64,000 nucleotides of DNA from the NCBI GenBank assembly GCA_021234155.1, contig JAJEKV010000040.1:8973541-9037540 (forward strand), read 5' to 3'. Position 1 is the stretch's first letter. The number at the start of each line of letters is the position of its first letter. This document shows, in pieces, positions 23,344-31,858 of the stretch. The position numbers and the translations under genes are program-made. Below the pieces are notes generated by a model. The model did no database searches. It was not told the DNA's origin and saw only the letters and a list, made by a program, of their open reading frames with translations. This stretch comes from Isoetes taiwanensis (Eukaryota > Streptophyta > Lycopodiopsida > Isoetales > Isoetaceae).

Positions 23344-23409
23344 GTCTCACACGTTGCGCCAGCCCGAAAATGAGAATCTCATTTTCTGTCCTGGTGCGAC
23401 GTGTGAGAC
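23344..23409 (-). other. Element B nested stem-loop 2 (between ORF1 and ORF2)
   Basis: Outer arms are GTCTCACACGTTGCGCC (23344-23360) and GGTGCGACGTGTGAGAC (23393-23409). The inner arms AAAATGAGA and TCTCATTTT (23367-23385) are perfectly complementary. Confidence 0.87.
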
Positions 23410-23555
23410 ATCGTCTCAATTTTGCTCACAACTCCAATTTGACTAAAACAAAAGCTAGAATTCGGTTTCTTAACATATTTAAACAAGATTTAGGCCCATT
23501 ATTTACGCAAAAATTCCTTATATTAACAAAAATGTTCCTTATTTACAAAAAGGTT

Positions 23556-24799
23556 TCAAGGGCGTTCTCCCTTGATGTGCCTAGCAAGATACATATCCTG
23601 CCTCATGAGGGTGACCCTCTTTGCGTGCACTGTGCAGGCCGTCGAATCCTCAAAATGCTGCACTATTTTTGCTTCTGCTGCCTCCTGTAAAACTGCTTGA
23701 TCTCTCATCATCGCACGCGCGTATGCGTGTTATACTCCTGCATGACTTCGCGGACCAAGCGTTGGAACGGTGCCCGGGGAATCAAGAGTCCGTAACTCTT
23801 CTGGAAATGCCGGATCTCCTTGAGGGCTCTGTCCTCCAACTTTTTCCTGTTGGACCGCTTCTTCCCTGGTGCTCTTGGAGGCTTGGGCCTGGGTGGCGGC
23901 GGCTTCAAGGTCTGGCTTCTTGTCGGGTGTCCGCCTTCAATCGTTCTCACCCTGTGCTCCTGGTAATAGGCATTGTATGCCTCCCACTTCTCGATGTAAG
24001 CGTTATGCTCTCTGATCCTCTTCTGATAGACCTTGACCGGGTCTATCACGTGCGCCCCTTTGTGGTCATGGGGCTTTAACCCTATCCCATGTAATGGGAA
24101 AAGGTGGGGGCTTGGCTGCGCCGGTGGTCTTGTTCCTCCGCCACCTTTCGGGGACTTCCTCCTCCGCGCGGGGTTTTGAAGAACTTCGCCCCCTCGTGTT
24201 GGGGGCGTAATCCTCGTCCGAATCGTCCGTAGAAGGCGGGGGCTCTTCGCCTGATGGTTCGTTGATGACGGGCCCTACCGCTCGCTTCCTGACCTTCACA
24301 ACTTTTCTCTTGCCCGCTTTAATGGCTTTGGCCTTTCTCTTCTTTGGCTCGCTGGCAGTGGTTGGGTCGTCCTCCCGATTCTTCGTCCTCTGCTCCCGGC
24401 GGCGCTCTTTGGCTTCATACTTGCTGATGAAGCGCCAAGATCTACTTCTTCCCGGGGGCTAAGAGTCGTGGTCGGCTTTGCTCTTCCTTCCTTGCTCCTC
24501 CTGCGGGTGGGTCTCGGTCAGTGTTGCTCTTAGATTGTTGGCCCTGCCTGCTCCCGTTGCTCCCTGCTCCTTCCTTCCTCCTGTGTGATCTCCTTGAGGA
24601 TTTGATGCATGATGTCCGGTCGGTCGTCCTCTATGATCTCCGTATGGTCGCTCCGATCTGATCCTGCATCTTCGCCGAAGAAGATTCGCCTTCTTCTGGA
24701 AAGGCGTTCTTGAAGGACCCTCCGAAGAGGCCGGGATCACCCGGCGCTGGAGGATCCGCTTCGGCTAGGCTTCCTTGCAGTCTGTTTTGTGCGGGCCAT
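23556..24799 (-). pseudogene. Element B ORF1: histone H3-like protein with a long internal insertion, frameshifted
   Basis: The ATG at 24799 opens MARTKQTARKPSRS, the H3 tail including K4 and K9, then a stop (TGA) after 20 codons; the reading continues in other frames. The middle includes REQRTKNRE (near 24385), shared exactly with A. The histone-fold part starts near 23827 (ALKEIRHFQKSYGLLIP, PFQRLVREV) and, after a small frameshift at about 23700, continues [29 protein letters not shown] and [10 protein letters not shown], ending at 23556. By hand about 49 of 89 fold residues equal plant H3. The C-terminal GER of H3 is kept. Compared with A the first 11 codons differ at six, all synonymously. 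It is broken now but was clearly a histone gene. Confidence 0.9.
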
Positions 24800-24983
24800 C
24801 ATTTGATGGTTCGTCGATCGGGGCTAAGCGCCAGAGGATCGCCTCGGCGAACACGAGCAAACTTCCAAGGAAGAACGCGAAAATGGGAGGGGTCTAGGTC
24901 TATTTATAGGTGTCAATTTTAGGTCAACTTTTAAACTACCTTTTTGGGGCGCTTAAAACATCTACAACACCTAAGTAAGCAAG

Positions 24984-25049
24984 GTCTCACACGTTGCGCC
25001 CAGCCCGAAAATGAAAAAGTCATTTCCTGTCCTGGCGCGACGTGTGAGA
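24984..25049 (-). other. Element B nested stem-loop 3 (leader, upstream of ORF1)
   Basis: Outer arms are GTCTCACACGTTGCGCC (24984-25000) and GGCGCGACGTGTGAGA (25034-25049). The inner arms AAATGA and TCATTT are at 25009-25025. Confidence 0.87.
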
Positions 25050-25186
25050 TATGGTGGGACCCACTACTAAATTTTGTACTTTTTAAACATGTAACATGCT
25101 AATTCTACTGATTCTTAGCTCTAATTTAGAGTTATCAAGCTATTTTACTGTAATTTACAACTTTTTGGTGTGTTTAAAGTTTGAAT

Positions 25187-25256
25187 GTCTCACGCTATTA
25201 GCCAAAATGAAAATGAAAATCTCATTTCCTCGTCCCGGCGCTGACGCGTGTGAGAC
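25187..25256 (-). other. Element B nested stem-loop 4 (leader, degenerate)
   Basis: The arms GTCTCACGC and GCGTGTGAGAC remain, with the inner AAATGA and CTCATTT. It is a weathered copy of the same structure. Confidence 0.7.
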
Positions 25257-25448
25257 CACCCTACTTTTTGGATGTTGGCTCATCAATTCTTAATCTTTTT
25301 ACGTTTTCATTCATTTTAACTGTTACTAGCTTAGCATAAACTACAAAAATGAGAAAAAATTTTCCCATTTTTCGAGGTTTAAGGATCCTAACGAATTAGT
25401 ACTACTGGGAACATGGCCAGTGCTTTGCTCTTGGTCTCCAAGAACATT

Positions 25449-25460
25449 GCTCTGATACCA
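25449..25460 (-). promoter_or_regulatory. Element B primer binding site (initiator tRNA-Met type)
   Basis: In element orientation TGGTATCAGAGC lies two bases after the 5' LTR. This matches the 3' end of plant initiator tRNA-Met, the usual primer for plant Ty3/gypsy reverse transcription. Elements A and D use the same sequence. Confidence 0.85.
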
Positions 25461-25462
25461 CC

Positions 25463-27124
25463 GCGGACGTCCCCTACTGTATATCTGCACTCTCACCGTA
25501 TACAAACAGGAGTTCATCCCCATACCAGCTCCATGCCGATCTGGGCCCTCCACATAACACCGCAAACCGTGGCGGGTTCCAAAGGGAAGAGTGAAGGGGT
25601 CATTTTACCCGCCTCCCTCGGGGTCTACCTAGTCTGCGAAGCGTAAACATACATGTCAGTACACAACATAAGCACATACCCACCTCGAAGGGTGGTCCAT
25701 CACATCTGCATAAACAAGATGAGCACAATACATAGGTGAAATTCTACCCAAGGCTCAGACTCAAGGGGATGACTGACGGCTTGGGTCTCCAGAGTTCATT
25801 GCAGACAGAATTCATGGCAATGGATTTGGCTGGCATAAGAACATGGCATAGGGTTGTCCACTCCATCCTCCCCTCCTCACACACACTTTGCGAGTAGGCT
25901 GAAAAGTGTCGGGACCCGACAGAGTTCACGGGATGCATAGCCGTAAGGGCTATTCCCGGGTTTCATCCTCCCGCCCGATGGGGCAGGAAGGGATCACTCC
26001 CTCCGTGAGATCTACATGCTGACTCAAGGTGACTAGAGGGCCACTGCCCGTATTCGACTGAACCCACTGGAAAGTGTACACCACTTCACGGGTGTCGAGT
26101 CCATGCCTCACCCGCACTCAGTGGTGAGCCATTAGACCTAGTCACAATGATCCCTGGTAGGCCTTACACACCAGAGGGATCGTTCAAGAGTCAGAACATG
26201 AACCTCCTTCTCCGGCCCGGTCGCCCCCCTTCACCCACAACCAGGTGTGGTTCTTGTACACAGGCCGAATCTATAGTGTGCTAGAGAGGCTACTCTAGGA
26301 GCATCTACTACCAAGCTTTAGGTCTCTACCCCCCTTCCCAATACAAGGAATTCATAGAGATACATCGTCCATATACATCACAGAAGAACTAAAGAACTAT
26401 ATCTAATCTACATCATAGAGTTAGGTTCTTTAGTTAGAGGCTGGTATCTAGAGATCTAGAAGGCTGCTATGGGCAATTTAATAGGCTAAACCTACTGATT
26501 CCATGACTGAATTAGGGTTTAGACTATCTAATTGGCCAAATACCTGATCCTTGAGTGGCTCCTCCTGACCTGAGCTCGACCATCCTGCTGAAACGCTCAA
26601 ATCAAGGGAAACTAACGGTGCAATTCACTCAGGCAGAGTCTGGGAGGCGGTTTTGGCTGTTGAGGCAGCCAAAACAGGGTTCTAAAATCCTAGAAACGAA
26701 AATTGGGCAAGTTAGGGTTTCCCTCCCTTAATAGACAAGGGGTTGGCTAGGGTTTCTAATTATCCCCTTTAGGCATGTGGGATAATTGGGAATGGGCCCA
26801 CTTGCCCTTAATGGCTAGGTGGCAAAATGTGCCCACATGGAAATGTGTGCCCACATTAATGTGTACATTGGAAAATGTGCACATTAATTGCACCTATGGG
26901 TGTGGCCCACTTGGCATGAAGTGGCCATATGGGAAAATGTGCACCTAAGTGAATGTGCACATTGTTTAATGTGCACATTAATAAATGCACACTCCTTGCA
27001 CGTTGCCCCCTAGGGCTACTAGCCTAGCTACACGTTGGCGTACACGTCAGTCGGGGTGGCGTGTACGCGTGACGAGGCAGTACAGTATACGTCCTGGGAG
27101 CGTATACTGTGCTGGAACGTCACA
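25463..27124 (-). repeat. Element B 5' LTR
   Basis: About 1660 bases, the partner of 13770-15424. The last bases near the PBS are altered: the terminal hairpin and TCACA end seen in the other copy are not intact here. The outer end has the CAGTATACG/CGTATACTG inverted repeat (27083-27109) and ends TCACA next to TGTTA. Confidence 0.88.
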
Positions 27125-27129
27125 TGTTA
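27125..27129. repeat. Target site duplication of element B, right copy (TGTTA)
   Basis: This is the second copy of the duplication. The LTR of element A resumes directly after it (TGTTGATG in the unbroken 3' LTR reads across this junction). Confidence 0.92.
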
Positions 27130-27395
27130 TGTTGATGTACTGATGTATGATGCAGCTACTGTGATATGGTGGGCCACCCTTCGAGGTGGGTATGTTATTA
27201 TTGATTGATGTCATGTGCTCGTGTTGTGTTTACGCTTCCGTTGCTAGGTCGATCCCGAGGGAGACGGGATGAATGACACGTCCATTCTTCCCCGTCGGGT
27301 TCTTGGCCACCATCGAGAGCCCGATGTTAGGTGGACGGCCTCATATCAGCGGGCAGATGCTGGTTTGAGGGATGATCTCCAGTTTGTATACGATC
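27130..27395 (+). repeat. Element A 5' LTR, second part, terminally deleted
   Basis: It matches the end of the 3' LTR up to GTATACGATCG. The 3' LTR then has about 30 further bases, including the second arm of the terminal hairpin and CGTCACA, which are missing here. The sequence passes straight into GGTATCAGAGC of the PBS. Confidence 0.88.
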
Positions 27396-27406
27396 GGTAT
27401 CAGAGC
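27396..27406 (+). promoter_or_regulatory. Element A primer binding site, first base lost
   Basis: GGTATCAGAGC is the initiator tRNA-Met site seen as TGGTATCAGAGC in elements B and D. The missing leading T belongs to the same small deletion that removed the LTR end. Confidence 0.8.
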
Positions 27407-27624
27407 TTTGATCTTGGCAGACCAAGATCGAGCACTGGCCATATTCCTATAGGAACTAACTAATCTAGACATTCAGTCTTGGAGATAAAAGCCCAAGCAC
27501 AAACCTCGAGTAGCGGAAAAAATTTTCTTCCCGGGGTAGAGTTAGTAGTTATCCAGGATTAGAATAATTAGAGAATCTAAGTAAGATAGAGTCCACTAAA
27601 TTTTAGGCACTTTTTGGCCGACAC

Positions 27625-27688
27625 CTCCAAGAGTGCGCCAGGAGCATGTTAGGTCCAGACCTAATGGGTCTCTCGCGCACTCTTAGAG
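27625..27688 (+). other. Element A nested stem-loop 1 (leader)
   Basis: Outer arms are AAGAGTGCGC (27629-27638) and GCGCACTCTT (27675-27684), perfectly complementary and extendable outward by CTC/GAG. The inner hairpin is TTAGGTC-CA-GACCTAA. Confidence 0.9.
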
Positions 27689-27837
27689 TGGTCACCCCAT
27701 AGGAACTCTAGAATTCGGCCATAGGTACCCCAAATGGTAAAATAAAAGATGAAATTCCATCTAAAAAGTTCGAATTAGCTAACATTGTATGTTAAAACAC
27801 AGAAAATCCTAAATAAGAGTCAACTTAGAGCAACATC

Positions 27838-27900
27838 TCTAAGAGTGCGCCAGAGCATAGTTAGGTCACGACCTAACACCCTTCTCGCGCACTCTTGGAG
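27838..27900 (+). other. Element A nested stem-loop 2 (leader)
   Basis: Outer arms are AAGAGTGCGC (27841-27850) and GCGCACTCTT (27887-27896). The inner hairpin is GTTAGGTC-AC-GACCTAAC. Confidence 0.9.
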
Positions 27901-28050
27901 TGGTCCCCTAAAAGTGACTTCACAAACTACTCAAAACTAACTCAAAGTGCAAAATAAATGGTAGAATCGAGCTTGGAATGCTTTCATTAGTGGGAAATGC
28001 CTATTCATTAGTGTAAATTGGATACAATTAGGGCAGAAAAGCACCACATC

Positions 28051-28113
28051 TCTAAGAGTGCGCCAGGGCCCAGTTAGGTCCGAACCTAACCCCCCGTTCG
28101 CGCACTCTTGGAG
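28051..28113 (+). other. Element A nested stem-loop 3 (leader)
   Basis: Outer arms are AAGAGTGCGC (28054-28063) and GCGCACTCTT (28100-28109). The inner hairpin is GTTAGGT-CCGA-ACCTAAC. Confidence 0.9.
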
Positions 28114-28337
28114 GGGTTCGGGAGAAAACCGCCGAAGATCACTCCACTTTGGTTCAAGGTGGGGAGAGTTTTGCCAGCAAACCAACCAGACGACCAACTC
28201 GACCGAACCCTAAAAATTAAACTCTATAAATTACGGGACATAGGCTCATTTTTTTTAGGGTTCCTCAAGTGATTCCGCGAGCTCCTTCTGATAGCCGATC
28301 TTGTGGCGCCCTGCTCCGAATTGAACGCTGTTAGACA

Positions 28338-29522
28338 ATGGCTAGAACAAAACAGACCGCCCGTAAGCCGAAGAAGGATGATAAGCCCAGCGCCCAAGTA
28401 CTCGCCGCCGAACAGAAGCTCAAAGATGCTGACGAGAAACTAAAGGCTGACATGGAAAGGCGGCCTAGGTATTATAGGAACTTGGAAAAGAGGCGCAGGA
28501 AAGAAGAAAAGGCCAGGAAGAAAGAAGAAAAGGCAAGGAGAAGAGAAGAAAGGGCAAAGAGAAAGGAGGAGAAAGCGAGAAGAAAAGCAGATGAAGAAGT
28601 TGCAGAAGCGGAGGACGACCAATGGAGAGAGCAGAGGACCAAGAATAGGGAGGAACCCGACCCGAAAGGGAAAAGGGTATTGACAGAAGAGCCCCCGCCC
28701 AAGAAAAGGAGGACCTCGGTCGGTGTCGTCATCAGTGAACGACCCGAGGGCGACCCGTCTCCATCATCGTCAGAAGATACCGGTAATGTGGCGGACTTCT
28801 TGGAGGAGATACTTCTAAGAACCGGAGAATCCTCGCAGAAGCAGACCAACCCTCGTACTGACACAGATGAACCCCAGGGGGAGGACCCACTACCAGCTCA
28901 GGACCCGGCACAGACGCAGGTTGACCTACCCCCGCCGTTGCCTCCACCGTTTTTCGAATGGCAAGAGGCAAAGAGGCTTGATGCAGAGAAAGCAGCTGGA
29001 AAGAAGGCAACCAAAACGGCCTGGGACTCGTACACTTTAGGGCCCGAGAGGAGGTACAAGAAGGAGCTAGTGGACTATACCTTATACAAGAAGATGCACG
29101 ACGAGTACGCAGCCTATTACGAAGCAAACAGGGTCAAAGTTGTCGAAGGAGGGCGGCCAACTCGAGAAGCGTTCCAGCTCAAACCTCCGCCAGAACTGCC
29201 AGAACCCCCCAAGAAGCCTATGAGGAGATCTCAAGACTCACCTTTTGCAAGGGCCCTGAGAGAAACCCGCCACTTCCAAAGAAGCTACGGATTTCTGATC
29301 CCAAGAGCAGCATTCCAGAGATTCGTCCGAGAAATCTTGTGGGAATTCGACCCCAACAAGCGAGTAACTAACGACATGTTACTCGCTTTACAAGAAGCAG
29401 CAGAGATGGAGGTAGTGCAACACTTCGAGGATTCACTAGCGTGCACGCTCCATGCAAAGAGGGTCACACTTCAACCAAAGGACATGAAGTTAGCCAAGTA
29501 CATCAAGAGGACAGATAAATAG
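28338..29522 (+). CDS. Element A ORF1: histone H3 with a 250-residue insertion, intact
   Basis: The ATG at 28338 opens a 394-codon frame ending TAG. Residues 1-11 are MARTKQTARKP: mature H3 tail with R2, T3, K4, R8, K9 (S10 is P). Met removal before Ala would expose the same free N-terminus as real H3. Residues 40-95 are E/K/R-rich and probably one long helix; next come a basic PPKKRRTSV signal, acidic and proline-rich stretches. Residues 306-394 (29253-29519) are a histone fold aligning gaplessly to plant H3 over 89 positions, about 42 identical by hand. Kept blocks are FQRFVREI, ALQEAAE, HFED and LHAKRVT. The residues of the H3-H3' interface (C110, H113, R116, D123) and R83 are present. Loop 1 has canonical length, unlike typical CENH3. 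The frame is on the element's coding strand between leader and ORF2, so it is an element gene. Confidence 0.95.
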   Translation: MARTKQTARKPKKDDKPSAQVLAAEQKLKDADEKLKADMERRPRYYRNLEKRRRKEEKARKKEEKARRREERAKRKEEKARRKADEEVAEAEDDQWREQRTKNREEPDPKGKRVLTEEPPPKKRRTSVGVVISERPEGDPSPSSSEDTGNVADFLEEILLRTGESSQKQTNPRTDTDEPQGEDPLPAQDPAQTQVDLPPPLPPPFFEWQEAKRLDAEKAAGKKATKTAWDSYTLGPERRYKKELVDYTLYKKMHDEYAAYYEANRVKVVEGGRPTREAFQLKPPPELPEPPKKPMRRSQDSPFARALRETRHFQRSYGFLIPRAAFQRFVREILWEFDPNKRVTNDMLLALQEAAEMEVVQHFEDSLACTLHAKRVTLQPKDMKLAKYIKRTDK

Positions 29523-29668
29523 AAGAGAACTTACCTTTTTGTAACTAACAGGTTTATATGTGATGTATGAAAATTTTGAATAATAAAGTTATATAGTCGT
29601 TTAAAAATGTGTATTTCATTAGTAACAGTATTAAGTTTTCGGAGCAAATGAGACTTTTGGCCAACATC

Positions 29669-29731
29669 TCAAAGAGTGCGCCAGAGCACAGTTAGGTCCC
29701 AGCCTAACCCCCTCCTCGCGCACTCTTAGAG
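29669..29731 (+). other. Element A nested stem-loop 4 (between ORF1 and ORF2)
   Basis: Outer arms are AAGAGTGCGC (29672-29681) and GCGCACTCTT (29718-29727). The inner hairpin is GTTAGG-TCCCAG-CCTAAC. Confidence 0.9.
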
Positions 29732-29878
29732 TGGTCCAGCCAACCGGGCCCTTCATCAGCCCTACTTGCTCCAAACGTAGTAAATGAACAAAGAAACTTG
29801 CATTTAGAAAGAGAATTAATAGAAATTCACCCCTTCCCGCTGGTTCTTGACATCCATTAGGCAGAAATAGGCCAACAT

Positions 29879-29942
29879 CTCCAAGAGTGCGCCAGAGGCC
29901 ACTTAGGTTCCCACCTAACACCCTCCTCGCGCACTCTTAGAG
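29879..29942 (+). other. Element A nested stem-loop 5 (between ORF1 and ORF2)
   Basis: Outer arms are AAGAGTGCGC (29883-29892) and GCGCACTCTT (29929-29938). The inner hairpin is TTAGGT-TCCC-ACCTAA. Confidence 0.9.
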
Positions 29943-30232
29943 GCGTCCGACCTTCCCAGGTCCATAACTTGAGCTACACATATCCAAATCGGCCAAAATT
30001 TATTGCATTAGAACCCTAAAACTGTAGACAAGCCACTTCTAGCTTCAAATTAACCTAGAAACATTAGCCTTCATCCCAATTATCAAGAGTTTTAGAAACC
30101 CTAAAAATTTTAGGGACAAATTCCCTATATATACCCTCATAACCCCTAAACCTCAACTACAGAATTGCTCCTGCGATCAAGGCGATCTCCCAGCTCCCTC
30201 CAGCGCTCCCAGTTCCGTTTGATATCGGCAGC

Positions 30233-31765
30233 ATGCTCCTCGACATGGCTACAGAGTCCTTCATCAGTTGGTATAGCGCCTCTCCCCACATTGCTGAAGT
30301 AGATGTTAACATAGTATTCCAAGTCTTTCAAAAAGAATTTGACCTGTCAGCAACCCTGAACTCCAATCCCTTCCATCAGCAAGTCCTGCAAGAATTCCAA
30401 GAGAAAGTAGTTCCTAGCTTGCAAGAAATACCGCCATGCATAGGGTACTTCGTACCAAGGACCGCATTGCAAACAGCCCTTAGTCATGTACCCAATATTG
30501 CCAAAGTATTGCAAAACAGAACCAACCGCCTACCCGCCTACATGACCCTAACCAGCAATAGACAAAAATTTTTCTCTTACAACACAGCCTTAGCGCTATA
30601 TCTAGTCTATCGGGCCGAAACCGTAGTAGGCGAACCATCAATTCAGCCACTTGAAATCACACCCTTGGACACAGCAGCAGACGAACGGCTACTGCTTGAG
30701 TATGAAGAAACCATAGCAGAAGCATCCGAAGAAAGTGAAGACTCCGAGCAAGAAAGCGAGGATGACATGGAGGTGGACCCAGAGGAGGAACGCCGTGAAG
30801 CAGAACAAGACATCACCCGCTTCGAAGCTGACAGGACCACCCCGAGGATTGCACAACCAATCGGGCTGGGAATAACAAGTCTAGCACCGATCATAGTCGA
30901 AGGCCAAGAATACTTGTTGCTAAACGACATCAAAAACCTCCCCGAATGCAGGGACAGAGGCTACCGCGTCGATGAACTCCTTCACCTTCTATGACAACAG
31001 CCGGATTTAGAAGACTTCATCGACCAAGAAACGGAAGACTTTCCGGTGCAAGTACGAGAGGCAGCTACATACACAGGACACACCATGTCAGACATTGAAG
31101 CCTATGGCACTATCAGAGGCATGATGACGGAAGAACTCCCTACCGAGGAGGAGTTTGTAGCACTTCAAGAGCAGATGGGAATAAGGGGGAAGACAACAAG
31201 AGTACTTCAAGGGGAGTCTTCTTCTTCGCAAGAACAGGTATCAAAATTCCAAGGGAGAGCCACAAACTTGACAAGTGTACGAACGCTCTTCCAGGATTAC
31301 AAGGAATTAGTTCAAGTACCGGTCGATCAATATGCATCAAGGCATAGGGGTACCTCAGGAGCACGTGGAGGAGTACCGGGAGCAGCACTCAAATATTATC
31401 TTCCGCTCCTAACGGACGGTAGAATAATAGTATTTCACAAGCGCTTCAGCCCACGCAGAGAGGAAGCTGTGCAGATGCTAGTAGCACTTTCGGGATTTGG
31501 CATGCACGCACGCCTATCAGAAAAAGTCGACCATGTCATTTTGGTGAAGCGGAAAACAGCCTTGGGCATTTTCGACTTTGCGGTACCCCACCTTCGACAA
31601 GGTAGGTTGGCAGTGACAGCAGCTCATACCTCCCATAGACGGGTGGAAGAGCTAGCATTTGCCATCCGAGGGGGATCAGCGAGGGATATACTCAGGAACT
31701 TGGGAAGTACAGTAGGTACAGCCCAAGTAAAGAAGTTCCTTGAGGATCACCCAGACTATCAGTAA
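30233..31765 (+). pseudogene. Element A ORF2, unknown protein, one in-frame stop
   Basis: This is homologous over its length to element B ORF2. It starts at ATG 30233, or four codons later at MATESFISWYSAS, which matches the start in B. Only one lesion is seen: TGA at 30992-30994, where B has an arginine codon (CGG in QLRQ), so a CGA-to-TGA change, as expected from deamination of a methylated CpG, is the simplest cause. Conserved blocks are PPCIGYFVPRTALQ, an acidic middle, IEV-type SLAPIIVEGQEYLLLNDI, YYLPLLTDGRI, VPHLRQGRLAV and GTAQVKKFLEDHP. It is not recognised as any gag, pol or envelope family. Read-through or an unmutated sister copy would be needed for a product. Confidence 0.85.
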
Positions 31766-31858
31766 ATCAATGTAATGAAAATCATGACTATTGTATTAAG
31801 TAAATATATATCGGCTATATATCAATAAAAATGTAAGATCTTTTGAATTGCATTTTAA

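Larger units (their letters stand above)
13770..27124 (-). mobile_element. Element B: Ty3/gypsy chromodomain retrotransposon carrying a histone H3 gene, inserted in element A
   Basis: This is a 13,355-base element on the minus strand with both LTRs, an initiator-Met-type PBS, a PPT and the same gene order as A: H3-like ORF1, unknown ORF2, gag, pol with chromodomain. Target duplication is TGTTA. It is a distinct family from A: the LTR interior and the leader stem-loops are different, while the proteins are clearly homologous. ORF2 and the RNase H-integrase-chromodomain part of pol are open. ORF1, gag and RT are frameshifted. The LTRs match closely over long runs, so the insertion is fairly recent. 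Confidence 0.92.

Noticed and set aside
27625-28113. The stem-loops as simple rho-independent-type terminators
   Set aside because: This is a eukaryotic genome and no T tract follows the stems.
28440-29127. Minus-strand frames opposite the histone ORF
   Set aside because: They mirror the lysine and glutamate codons of the sense frame and have no independent support.
28338-29522. ORF1 of element A as a CENH3-type centromeric histone
   Set aside because: Loop 1 has the canonical H3 length and the tail is canonical H3, whereas CENH3 proteins usually have a longer loop 1 and unrelated tails.
28338-29522. ORF1 as a host H3 gene that happens to lie between LTRs
   Set aside because: The same gene with the same insertion is in the same place in element B, on the other strand and in a different family.
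27625-29942. The repeated stem-loops as a CRISPR-like array
   Set aside because: Spacing is irregular (about 200 to 1600 bases), an ORF lies between units, and the host is a plant.
30233-31765. ORF2 as a retroviral-type envelope
   Set aside because: No signal peptide, no membrane-spanning segment, and it lies upstream of gag rather than after pol.
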